Positions 7,286 to 14,734 of a stretch of DNA of 19,302 nt are shown piece after piece. Numbering within the stretch: the stretch's first letter is position 1; each line of letters opens with the position of its first letter. The notes under the pieces are model-generated. The model did no database searches. It saw only the letters and a list, made by a program, of their open reading frames with translations, and had not been told where the DNA came from. The DNA is from Draconibacterium sp. (GTDB taxonomy: Bacteria; Bacteroidota; Bacteroidia; Bacteroidales; Prolixibacteraceae). A program made the position numbers and the translations under genes. The DNA is taken from contig JAUVDE010000012.1 in the NCBI GenBank assembly GCA_030595485.1, positions 1 through 19,302 of the forward strand. The letters are read 5' to 3'.

Positions 7286-7348
7286 AACTTTCTTTTTCCT
7301 GCCGGAGGCCTTCATCTTTGTCTTAAAACAAAGACGAAGCAGAAAGTT
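7286..7348. repeat. Nested inverted repeat, possible dispersed intergenic element
   Basis: Outer arms AACTTTCT (7286-7293) and AGAAAGTT (7341-7348) are perfectly complementary. Inside, CTTCATCTTTGT pairs with ACAAAGACGAAG with one mismatch around a short TTAAA-type loop. A GC-rich stretch (CCTGCCGGAGGCC) is bulged out on the left. The composition differs from the surrounding AT-rich DNA, and the motif resembles short elements scattered in Bacteroidota intergenic regions. Copy number cannot be seen from this window. Confidence 0.45.
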
Positions 7349-7421
7349 CAAGGCTGCTTTTTATCTTCACTTTTCATCTTTACATGGCCTAAGTTCACGC
7401 GAGTGATCTCCTCAATTCTTC

Positions 7422-7438
7422 GGAGCTTCTCGTGCTCC
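7422..7438. repeat. Small GC-rich hairpin
   Basis: GGAGC (7422-7426) and GCTCC (7434-7438) face each other around a 7-nt loop. It may belong to the same structured element as 7286-7348. Confidence 0.35.
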
Positions 7439-7560
7439 CTAAGACCATGTTTCGATTCCATGTTTGATAGAAAGAGGCCACTGGCGTATGAAACGTTTTA
7501 ATGCTAGATTAAATATTGGGAAATTAAAACAAGTATAGATGAGACCTTTGGGCATAAAAA

Positions 7561-7592
7561 AAATCCCGGCGTCCACTCCAGGATTTAATTTT
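7561..7592. terminator. Weak bidirectional terminator-like hairpin
   Basis: AAATCCCGG (7561-7569) pairs with CCAGGATTT (7578-7586) with one mismatch. An A-run precedes it and a T-run follows it, so either strand could be terminated. No gene on either strand clearly ends here, which is odd unless an RNA is made in the gap. Confidence 0.4.
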
Positions 7593-7819
7593 TTACTTGA
7601 TGTTGTATTGTGTATAGTTACACGGGTTTGTACTGGCAAATATATATAAACTTTGTTTTTATCTATTTTTCTGACAGAGAAATTAAAGCTATAAATACAG
7701 TTTATATTGGTTTAAAATAGCTGATAACCAGAAAGCTGACTTATTTCTCTGTGTTTTGTCATAAGCACGACATTTACTCCAAAACTCTTGTGGTAAATTG
7801 CTTCTGAAAATAATTAGGA

Positions 7820-8779
7820 ATGAAAATCAGAAAAACTTTAATGCTATTATCATTTGTGTTGTTGGCTTGGAACAATGTCAATTGTCAAACTTGTTGCTCG
7901 GGAGGAACTCCACTTTTAGGGAATCTTGGAATTAATGGAATTGAGCCCGGTACAGTATATTTTCAGCTTGCGTATGATTATAATTATTTGGATGATTTGT
8001 ATGCTGGGAGGGAATTGTTAGATGATAACACAAGAGAACGTTTAACACAGACTGCTTTGCTGCAGGTGGTTTATCCATTTTCTGAAAAAATGTCGGTAAA
8101 CGGATTATTTACTTACGTGGGGCAGCAACGCACCATTTTTACAGAAACGGGTCAGGCAAATGTAACAGAAACGAATGGGTTGGGAGATGCTGTTTTATTG
8201 CTCCAATATTCGGTGTTGTCGGTATTCAAAAGGAGTCTGGTACTTGCCGCCGGGCCTAAATTACCCATTGGGAAATTTGATGCGACCGATGATGAGTTTG
8301 GCTTGGTTGTATCACCCGATTTGCAACCGGGCAGCGGTTCCTTGGATGGTATTTTCGGGGCTTCTTATCAAGAATCCCAAATTCTGAATATTACAGGTCT
8401 CTCGTTTAATGCATCAGCCAGTTATCGGCTAACAACTCCTGCCAAGCGTTTCGAAGGCGATATTAAATATCGTTTTGGAAATGAAAGCATGTTGTCACTC
8501 GGCCTTCAGAAAAACTTTCTGATTAAAAAGATTGGAGTTACCCCTTCGGTATTTACGCAGTACCGACATACCTCTGCCGATAAAACCGATGGTTTAACAG
8601 TGGCGGGAACAGGCGGTGATTGGATTTACATTAGCCCGGGTTTAAACCTTGAACTTAGTAATAATTTGTCTATAAACGCAGCGGCAGAATTACCTGTTTA
8701 TCGAAATCTGAAAGGAACACAGTTGACCACTAGTTATCGATTTAATGTTGGATTAGCAATTAAATTATTTAAGAATTAA
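7820..8779 (+). CDS. Outer-membrane beta-barrel protein (transporter-like)
   Basis: The 319-residue product has a signal peptide (about residues 1-22) and then the striking motif QTCCSGGTP. The rest is a series of amphipathic beta strands, ending with a strand finishing in Phe-Lys-Asn (FNVGLAIKLFKN), as expected for a barrel of 10-14 strands in the outer membrane. It resembles the loosely defined proteins labelled outer-membrane transporter, related to the meta-pathway phenol-degradation barrels. The Cys-Cys pair close to the mature N terminus would face the periplasm and could bind a metal or form a disulfide; this is speculation. The DUF3179 lipoprotein follows after 12 bp and the small membrane protein after that, so the three are almost certainly one operon. 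Confidence 0.72.
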   Translation: MKIRKTLMLLSFVLLAWNNVNCQTCCSGGTPLLGNLGINGIEPGTVYFQLAYDYNYLDDLYAGRELLDDNTRERLTQTALLQVVYPFSEKMSVNGLFTYVGQQRTIFTETGQANVTETNGLGDAVLLLQYSVLSVFKRSLVLAAGPKLPIGKFDATDDEFGLVVSPDLQPGSGSLDGIFGASYQESQILNITGLSFNASASYRLTTPAKRFEGDIKYRFGNESMLSLGLQKNFLIKKIGVTPSVFTQYRHTSADKTDGLTVAGTGGDWIYISPGLNLELSNNLSINAAAELPVYRNLKGTQLTTSYRFNVGLAIKLFKN

Positions 8780-8791
8780 AAAAGTATAGCC

Positions 8792-9922
8792 ATGAAGAAT
8801 TTAATGTATTTATTGAGTGTTGTGCTGCTTATTGCTTGCAGCGAATCGGAGTTGGATGACATAAATGAAACGCCGCCTGATTTAGGGAAAGGAGGAGGAA
8901 CTTATTCTTCTGATGTGATTTTAATTATTGATGATTTGGAGGGCGAAAAGATTATTATAGCGGGAAATGCAGTCAAGCAATATATTGTTTCGTTTTACAG
9001 AACTTTGGATGATAATTTATTGGAATTTAAAAGTACCGAGGAAGCATTGCCAATAATTATGGAAGACAATGAGGGAAACAGCTGGGATATTTTTGGCTAC
9101 GCAATTAGAGGTCCCCGAAAAGGACAGCGACTGCGAGCTACACAATCGCTAATGGGATACTGGTTTTCGTTTGCAACCTTTTATCCGGGCTTACAAATTT
9201 ATCCCGATGCCGAAAAAGGAGTAAACGATGGTGAAAAAATTACCGGAACAGGAAACTGGTTGGTGCCAGAAAGTGAAGTTCGATCGGGAGGAGTGGGGCG
9301 CGATGGTATTCCTGCAGTTTCAACACCTAAGTTTGATGCAGCAGGGCAACTTGAATTTCTTGCAGACGATGATTTAGTGGTTGGGTTTTCATACCAGGAA
9401 ACACAAATGGCCTATCCGCATGATGTTTTGGACTGGCACGAAATTGTAAACGATGTAATTTCTGACCTGGATTATGCCATTATTTATTGTCCGCTTACCG
9501 GAACTGCCACTGCCTGGAATCGCAAAATAAATGGAACATTAACCTCGTTTGGTGTGTCGGGTTTACTGTATAATTCCAATATTGTTCCTTACGACAGAGC
9601 GACAGGATCAAATTGGTCGCAGTTACTTAATACTGCCATTTGGGGTGAGAAGAAAGGAAAGAAACCCAAAAATCATATGGTACTTGAAACTACCTTTTCA
9701 ACTTGGAAGGAGTTGTATCCAACATCTAAAGTAATGAACTTTTCAACTGGGTATAACCGGAATTATGGCTCGTATCCGTACGGAGATTATAAAACCAGTA
9801 AACAATTCATCTTTCCTGTTAAATATGAAGATAGGCGTTTGCATGAAAAAGAACGGGTGCATGCCGTTCGAGTAAACGGAAAAGTACGGGTCTATCGTTT
9901 TTTAAGTTTCACTGGAAATTAA
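8792..9922 (+). CDS. DUF3179 domain lipoprotein
   Basis: The 376-residue product has a lipoprotein signal peptide with Cys16 (LLIAC) followed by the acidic stretch SESELDD, suggesting outer-membrane and perhaps surface location. DUF3179 features are clear: AYPHDVLDWHEIVND (about 207-221), IYCPLTGTA (231-239), GVSGLLYNSNIVPYDR (254-269), SNWSQ, and near the C terminus FSTGYNRNYGSYPYGDY. The N-terminal part has a second similar stretch (WDIFGYAIRGPRKGQRL, then WFSFATFYPG). The family has no established function. In some members the Cys of CPL(T/C)G is, to my knowledge, replaced by selenocysteine, which points to a redox role; here it is an ordinary Cys (Cys233, TGT). It is the middle gene of the barrel-DUF3179-membrane protein operon, with gaps of 12 and 4 bp. 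Confidence 0.85.
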   Translation: MKNLMYLLSVVLLIACSESELDDINETPPDLGKGGGTYSSDVILIIDDLEGEKIIIAGNAVKQYIVSFYRTLDDNLLEFKSTEEALPIIMEDNEGNSWDIFGYAIRGPRKGQRLRATQSLMGYWFSFATFYPGLQIYPDAEKGVNDGEKITGTGNWLVPESEVRSGGVGRDGIPAVSTPKFDAAGQLEFLADDDLVVGFSYQETQMAYPHDVLDWHEIVNDVISDLDYAIIYCPLTGTATAWNRKINGTLTSFGVSGLLYNSNIVPYDRATGSNWSQLLNTAIWGEKKGKKPKNHMVLETTFSTWKELYPTSKVMNFSTGYNRNYGSYPYGDYKTSKQFIFPVKYEDRRLHEKERVHAVRVNGKVRVYRFLSFTGN

Positions 9923-9926
9923 AATC

Positions 9927-10331
9927 ATGAATAAACGCCTCATAAAATGTTTAAAGGCTTGGGGAGTAGGAATTGCTGTAATGGGATTGCCTGTGGTATT
10001 TTTATACCCGAATTTAATTGTCGGAAATGAAGTTTGGCAAATCCTGGTTTTGCTGTTTGCTATTTTGTTTCCTGCTCTCCTTTTTTTTGAATTTGTTTCC
10101 CGGAAATATCTCCGTCATTCTTATTATTGGCGTGCGCTAGTTTTAATTGTTTTGTTTGTTTTATCTGAACTTGAATTTTATTCCTTGCCATTTGGAATAA
10201 GTCAAGTGGAAATAGAAGTGAGTTTGCTGCTCGTTCTTCTCATGTTATCGTTTACAATAATTGCAGCAGTGCTGGTTATTCAAATTATGAAATTGAAGAA
10301 TGACTTGGTCATCGTTCAAAAAGAAATTTGA
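9927..10331 (+). CDS. Small four-helix membrane protein of unknown function
   Basis: The 134-residue product has four hydrophobic segments, at roughly 12-30, 37-57, 66-86 and 97-120, a basic N terminus and a charged C-terminal tail (MKLKNDLVIVQKEI). It has no cysteine other than Cys8 and no recognisable motif. It starts 4 bp after the DUF3179 stop, so it is translationally close and probably functionally linked. An inner-membrane partner supplying electrons or a solute to the exported proteins is one guess. Confidence 0.75.
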   Translation: MNKRLIKCLKAWGVGIAVMGLPVVFLYPNLIVGNEVWQILVLLFAILFPALLFFEFVSRKYLRHSYYWRALVLIVLFVLSELEFYSLPFGISQVEIEVSLLLVLLMLSFTIIAAVLVIQIMKLKNDLVIVQKEI

Positions 10332-10377
10332 ACCTGAATTATGCGTTAGAACTTCGTAGTGAGTATTAAAATGCAAT

Positions 10378-10452
10378 AAAACAAGGACTTACTGAGACGA
10401 GGCATAGTATCGTTCTGGTGAGTTGAAGTAAGTTAGTGGAACGTCTTGTTTT
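10378..10452. repeat. Long imperfect palindrome between convergent genes
   Basis: Outer arms AAAACAAG (10378-10385) and CTTGTTTT (10445-10452) enclose further complementary blocks: ACTTACT (10387-10393) with AGTAAGT (10427-10433), and AGACGA (10395-10400) with TCGTTCT (10410-10416, one bulge). The whole could fold into one branched or elongated hairpin. It sits between the convergent membrane protein and Crp/Fnr genes and may terminate one or both, although it lacks a classic T-run. It could also be a small mobile-element remnant. Confidence 0.4.
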
Positions 10453-10461
10453 GAAGCAGTT

Positions 10462-11175
10462 TTAATGTGGAATAGATTTTCTAATGCATATTTCTGGTTT
10501 AAAGGCATGTTTCAAAAGAATTCGTTTTCTGTCAAATTCAATTTCGCCTTTTTTTACCAATTTATTTAAAATGGTTGTTGTGGTTTGACGTGTAGTAGCA
10601 GCAAGACTTGCTATTTCCTGGTGTTTTAGCCTGAGTGGGATTTCGATACCCAATACAACTTTTTGGCCGTGGTCCTCGCCCAGTTCTTGCAACAATAATC
10701 GAATTCGGTCTTCGGCCGATTTAAACCACATGCGTTCGAGGCGGGTTCGAATTCGTTTTAATCGGAAACCAATAAGTTTTGTAACCTCAAGTGTTAGCGC
10801 CTGATTATTTCTCAGTATACGTTCAAATTCAGAAATACCAACCTGACAAATGGTTGCAGTCTCGGTTACCATGGCAAAATTTTCTCTGTTTTTTTCGCCG
10901 GACAAAGCCAGTTCTCCAAAAATTTCACCGGCTTTTAAAATACCATGTATTAATTCGCGCCCATCTTCCGAGTACGACACTATTTTAACATTCCCCTCTT
11001 TGAGAAAAAATATACGCGACGATAAATCATGGGGTAAATAAACAGGGTCATCCTTTTTTACGGTAACCATTACCGAACAATCGCTAAGTTCCATTTTTTC
11101 TTCCTTACTCATGTTTTCCAAAAAATTGAAGTTCTGGAAAAACCAAAGTTTCGATTTACCATTATTATAATCCAT
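10462..11175 (-). CDS. Crp/Fnr-family transcriptional regulator
   Basis: The 237-residue product has an N-terminal cyclic-nucleotide-binding-like beta-roll (about 20-125), a long dimerisation helix (about 128-165) and a C-terminal winged helix-turn-helix with recognition helix around 194-210 (TTRQTTTTILNKL). In the phosphate-binding cassette GEIFGELALSGEKNREN, Arg97 is kept, but the two small residues that follow it in true cAMP receptors (usually Ala plus Ala, Ser or Thr) are Glu and Asn. Loss of cAMP binding is therefore likely. No N-terminal Cys cluster of the Fnr type is present, so an iron-sulfur sensor is unlikely. It is divergent from the DUF255 gene with 106 bp between starts, so autoregulation and control of that gene are plausible. 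Its signal is unknown. Confidence 0.88.
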   Translation of the reverse strand: MDYNNGKSKLWFFQNFNFLENMSKEEKMELSDCSVMVTVKKDDPVYLPHDLSSRIFFLKEGNVKIVSYSEDGRELIHGILKAGEIFGELALSGEKNRENFAMVTETATICQVGISEFERILRNNQALTLEVTKLIGFRLKRIRTRLERMWFKSAEDRIRLLLQELGEDHGQKVVLGIEIPLRLKHQEIASLAATTRQTTTTILNKLVKKGEIEFDRKRILLKHAFKPEICIRKSIPH

Positions 11176-11281
11176 TGTTTCTTTTGCTATTTTCTTAAAT
11201 TAAGACGCTTTTGTACTTAATTCCTTTCAGTTTATTCTGAATATAAAAACCAAATGGTGTTTTGCTTGTTCCTTTGAAGAC
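11176..11281. promoter_or_regulatory. Divergent promoter region between the Crp/Fnr and DUF255 genes
   Basis: These 106 bp must contain start signals in both directions. I find no exact TAnnTTTG box and no clear Crp-type palindrome (TGTGA-like half sites), so no operator is assigned. Confidence 0.4.
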
Positions 11282-13363
11282 ATGAGAAAATTAATTTTCA
11301 TAATTGTAATATTTGTTGTTACAGCTTGCAATGGCCAAAAAACGGAACACATGAAACATACCAATGCCCTTATAAATTCAACATCGCCTTACCTTTTACA
11401 GCATGCACATAATCCGGTTGATTGGCATCCGTGGAGCGAAGAAATTGTTGAACAAGCAACCAAGGAGAACAAGCTAATCTTAATTAGTATTGGATATGCA
11501 GCTTGCCATTGGTGCCATGTAATGGAGCACGAAAGTTTTGAAGATACCACAGTCGCCGAAATAATGAATGAGCATTATATATGTATAAAAGTTGACCGTG
11601 AAGAACGCCCCGATGTTGACCATTATTACATGAGTGCAGTGCAGTTGATGGGGCAACAAGGTGGTTGGCCTTTAAATGTAATTACTTTGCCCGATGGTCG
11701 CCCGATTTGGGGAGGCACCTATTTCCCCAAAGATAATTGGATACAAAACCTGAATGCAGTTTCTGATTTTTACAAGCAGAGCCCGAAAAAAGCCTTGGAC
11801 TATGCCGCGCAGTTGCAAGAAGGAATTGAACAGACTTCGTTAAATCTTGAAGTTGAGAATGTACTTCCGGTAAACATTAAATTAATTGAACGTGGTGTTG
11901 AGGGTTGGAAAAATCGCTGGGATTTGGATGAAGGTGGAAATATCGGAGCACCTAAGTTTCCAATGCCGGTAAATCTCGAATTTTTACTTTATTACGGTTA
12001 TATTAAAGCCGATGAAGAAGTGCTGGATTTCGTAAATATTACTTTGGAGAAAATGGCGCGTGGTGGAATTTACGACCAAGTTGGTGGCGGTTTTGCACGT
12101 TACTCAGTTGATGATAAATGGAAAGTTCCACACTTCGAAAAAATGCTTTACGATAATGGACAGTTGCTAAGTATTTATGCCAAAGCCTACCAGCAGTTTA
12201 ACAACGAGGAATATAAAACAGTGGTATACGAAACCGTTGATTTTTTAGAGCGCGAGTTGATGGATGAATCGGGTGCTTTTTATTCGTCGTTAGATGCCGA
12301 TAGCGAAGGTGAGGAGGGAAAGTTTTATGTTTGGAAGAAAATAGAACTTCAGCAAATTATTGGTAAGGATTACGAACTTTTTGCCGACTATTATAATGTG
12401 AATGGAAAGGGTTTTTGGGAACATGACAATAATATTTTATTACGCGATTCGCATGATGACGAATTTGCAGCTAAGCATAATCTTAACCTTGATCAGCTTC
12501 AAATAGAAGTAGGTAAATGGAAATTTGCTCTGTTAAAAGAGCGGGAAAGCAGGATTCGTCCTGGTTTGGATGACAAAACCTTAACATCGTGGAATGCCTT
12601 GACAATTCAGGGTTTGGTTGATGCCTACAAAGCTTTTGACGAAGATCATTTTTTAGAATTGGCTGTAAAGAATGCTACGTTTATTGTTGAAAATCAATTG
12701 GCTGAGGATGGTAAGTTATTTCATAACTGGAAAGCTGGGAAAAGTTCAATTGATGGTTTCTTGGAAGATTACGCATTAAGTATTCAAGCCTTTATTTCGT
12801 TGTTTGAAGTTACAGGAGATGTAGAGTGGTTGAATTATGCTGGAAAACTAAATACTTATTCACTTAATCATTTTTACAGCGAAAAGACCGGGCTTTTTTA
12901 TTTCTCAGAAGAAAATGCCAAATCGGTGGTGAGTAACCATTTTCAAAAAGAAGACAATGTTCTTCCATCGTCAAACTCGGTTATGGCCAACAACTTGCAT
13001 CGTTTGTATTTAATTTTGGGGCGACCGGAATACCTAGACATCGCGAAAAAAATGTTACAGCATATTACACCACATTTTAGTTCTTATCCAATGGCTTATG
13101 CCAACTGGGGTGGCTTAATGCTTAAACTTACCGAACCTTATTTCGAGGTGGTGGTTTGCGGATTAAATGCCAACATCTTTTTGAATGAATTGCAAAATAC
13201 TTATCGTCCCAATATTCTGTGGGGATTTGCTCATTCCGAAAGTAAGTTACCCTTATTAAAAGGCCGATTTGTGGCTGGTGATGATTTAATTTATGTGTGC
13301 AAGGAAGGAGCTTGCCAGCTTCCGGTAAAAACGGCAAAAGAGGCACTTGAGCTACTGAAATGA
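11282..13363 (+). CDS. DUF255/YyaL-type thioredoxin-like lipoprotein
   Basis: The 693-residue product belongs to the DUF255 family (YyaL in bacteria, spermatogenesis-associated protein 20 in animals). After a lipoprotein signal (Cys16 in VTACNG) comes the diagnostic N-terminal domain: SPYLLQHAHNPVDW (about 35-48), the thioredoxin-like motif CHWC at 75-78, DREERPDVD (105-113), QGGWPLNV (126-133) and GGTYFP. The remaining 500 residues are helical and resemble six-hairpin (alpha/alpha-toroid) sugar-processing enzymes, with motifs such as GGIYDQVGGGFARYSVD and KMLYDNGQL. The family's exact reaction is not known; the cytosolic versions are more common. The signal peptide and lipid anchor here imply work in the periplasm or on the outer membrane. 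It overlaps the FAD oxidoreductase gene by 4 bp and is divergent from the Crp/Fnr regulator. Confidence 0.92.
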   Translation: MRKLIFIIVIFVVTACNGQKTEHMKHTNALINSTSPYLLQHAHNPVDWHPWSEEIVEQATKENKLILISIGYAACHWCHVMEHESFEDTTVAEIMNEHYICIKVDREERPDVDHYYMSAVQLMGQQGGWPLNVITLPDGRPIWGGTYFPKDNWIQNLNAVSDFYKQSPKKALDYAAQLQEGIEQTSLNLEVENVLPVNIKLIERGVEGWKNRWDLDEGGNIGAPKFPMPVNLEFLLYYGYIKADEEVLDFVNITLEKMARGGIYDQVGGGFARYSVDDKWKVPHFEKMLYDNGQLLSIYAKAYQQFNNEEYKTVVYETVDFLERELMDESGAFYSSLDADSEGEEGKFYVWKKIELQQIIGKDYELFADYYNVNGKGFWEHDNNILLRDSHDDEFAAKHNLNLDQLQIEVGKWKFALLKERESRIRPGLDDKTLTSWNALTIQGLVDAYKAFDEDHFLELAVKNATFIVENQLAEDGKLFHNWKAGKSSIDGFLEDYALSIQAFISLFEVTGDVEWLNYAGKLNTYSLNHFYSEKTGLFYFSEENAKSVVSNHFQKEDNVLPSSNSVMANNLHRLYLILGRPEYLDIAKKMLQHITPHFSSYPMAYANWGGLMLKLTEPYFEVVVCGLNANIFLNELQNTYRPNILWGFAHSESKLPLLKGRFVAGDDLIYVCKEGACQLPVKTAKEALELLK

Positions 13364-14409
13364 AAAAAGTTGAATTTCTAATAATTGGACAAGGTTTGGC
13401 CGGAACGCTGCTTGCTTTTGAAATGTTGCAAGCCGGAGTGGATTTTAAAATTGTTAATTCCCCTAAAAAAAGCAAAGCATCGGTTGTTGCTGCCGGAATG
13501 ACAAATCCGTTGGTTTTTAGGCGTATGACTAAAAGCTGGATGGTGGATGAATTGATGCCGGTAATGAAAACAACTTACCGCAAGTTGGAGGAACTTTTAT
13601 CCGATCTATTTTATTTCGAAAAGAACATTCTAAAACCACTTTCGGAGCAGGAGAAAGAGTTGTGGTTGGAACGAAAAAACAACCCGGAATTTGATGCTTA
13701 TGTAGGTGCTGTTTTGGATAAATCACCAAATAAATATTTGACTGAAGCCTCCGGGTATGGAATCGTCAATGGTTCTGGTTATCTAAATTTGGTGCAATTC
13801 CTAAGTTCTTCAGAGACGTTTTTTAAGGGAAAAGGATTGCTTTTAGAATCGGATCTTGTTCTTAAAAATGATGTGGTCAGTTTTACCGATTTTCAGATTG
13901 AAAATATCTCAGCAGATAAAATTGTGTTTTGCGAAGGATACCATGTGATGCATAATTCAGTATTTGATTTTGTGAAAATGAAACCCGTAAAAGGGGAAGT
14001 TTTAGAGATATATTCCTCCGAGCTTTCTGAAGAATACATATTGAATAAAAAGTGTTTTGTGTTACCCATCGGAAACCAGCGCTTTAAAGTTGGCTCTACC
14101 TACGAGTGGAAAGACCTTTCGGAGCAAACGACAGCCGCAGGAGCAGCATCAATTTGTGAATGTTTAGAAAATCTGGTTTTAGTTGATTACAAAATTGAAA
14201 AGCATTCGGCCGGTGTGCGACCAAGCGTAATCGACCGTCGACCAATTTTAGGACAACATCCAAAGCATAAAAATATTTTCATTTTTAATGGGCTTGGAAC
14301 AAAAGGTGTAATGTTGGCACCGTATTTTGCTAAAGAAATGTTAAGGTTTATTACTGAAGAAAATCACATCTTGTCTCCCGAGATTGATGTGCAACGTTTT
14401 TTGGCTTGA
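13360..14409 (+). CDS. FAD-dependent oxidoreductase (DAO family)
   Basis: The 349-residue protein begins with an ADP-binding Rossmann motif, IIGQGLAG (Gly10, Gly12, Gly15), and has a long central substrate region and a C-terminal FAD-contact block with GVRPSVIDRRPILG and FNGLGTKGVMLAPY. That arrangement is typical of the D-amino-acid oxidase/glycine oxidase family, including the oxidase half of MnmC. No signal peptide is present, so it is cytoplasmic. Its start codon overlaps the stop of the DUF255 gene (ATGA at 13360-13363), so translation is coupled. Substrate unknown; an amine or amino acid is the family expectation. Confidence 0.85.
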   Translation: MKKVEFLIIGQGLAGTLLAFEMLQAGVDFKIVNSPKKSKASVVAAGMTNPLVFRRMTKSWMVDELMPVMKTTYRKLEELLSDLFYFEKNILKPLSEQEKELWLERKNNPEFDAYVGAVLDKSPNKYLTEASGYGIVNGSGYLNLVQFLSSSETFFKGKGLLLESDLVLKNDVVSFTDFQIENISADKIVFCEGYHVMHNSVFDFVKMKPVKGEVLEIYSSELSEEYILNKKCFVLPIGNQRFKVGSTYEWKDLSEQTTAAGAASICECLENLVLVDYKIEKHSAGVRPSVIDRRPILGQHPKHKNIFIFNGLGTKGVMLAPYFAKEMLRFITEENHILSPEIDVQRFLA

Positions 14410-14479
14410 AAAAGATAAATCACATTTGGATAATAAGCTTAGAAAAGGATACTCAGATATAAATAACCAATAAGTCACA

Positions 14480-14529
14480 AAGAACACAAAGGATTTTGGA
14501 TTAAGCCATTAATTTTTCTTTGTGTTCTT
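14480..14529. repeat. 12-bp perfect inverted repeat, terminator or dispersed element
   Basis: AAGAACACAAAG (14480-14491) and CTTTGTGTTCTT (14518-14529) are exact complements around a 26-nt loop; outside them CACAA and TTGTG can extend the pairing. The GAACACAAAG core recalls short inverted repeats that are frequent between Bacteroidota genes. It is in the right place to end the DUF255-oxidoreductase transcript but lacks a GC-rich stem. Confidence 0.5.
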
Positions 14530-14734
14530 CGGGCTTTTGTGGTTTTATTCTTAACTCTTTGTCTTTTCGATTGGAATAGGATGAAGCCCCGCCTGACCGG
14601 ATGGGCAACCTGAAAAAAATATTCAATACATTTTTTATGTAAAAGAATAGGATTCTCTTCTTTGAATTTTCATGACGGAACCTTATGTTTACAACTCAAT
14701 TGGAAAAAATCAAAACTCAAAAGACTGTTTACTC

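Larger units (their letters stand above)
7141..7819. other. Long intergenic region with hairpins but no convincing gene
   Basis: No reading frame here resembles a protein; short frames on both strands lack family features and run through hairpins. The region contains nested inverted repeats at 7286-7348, a GGAGC/GCTCC hairpin at 7422-7438 and a terminator-like hairpin at 7561-7591. A 5-6 bp pairing GTTCAT/ATGAAC (7216-7221, 7247-7252) is too weak to count. The promoter of the downstream operon must lie in the last 100 bp, but I see no exact TAnnTTTG box there. Confidence 0.55.

Noticed and set aside
7439..7639. 66-codon minus-strand frame in the long intergenic region
   Set aside because: It crosses the terminator-like hairpin at 7561-7591, has no family features and no conserved start signals.
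13128..13475. 115-codon minus-strand frame
   Set aside because: Fully antisense to the coupled DUF255 and FAD oxidoreductase genes, whose family motifs are unmistakable.
14635..14660. TACATTTT box and short TACAT/ATGTA palindrome as promoter of the DPP-IV-type peptidase
   Set aside because: The box has a mismatch, no -33 TTG lies at suitable distance, and the 5-bp arms are within chance for AT-rich DNA.
14672..14734. Upstream ATG for the DPP-IV-type peptidase
   Set aside because: It would place 21 polar residues before the signal peptide; ATG 14735 begins with a classic signal sequence.
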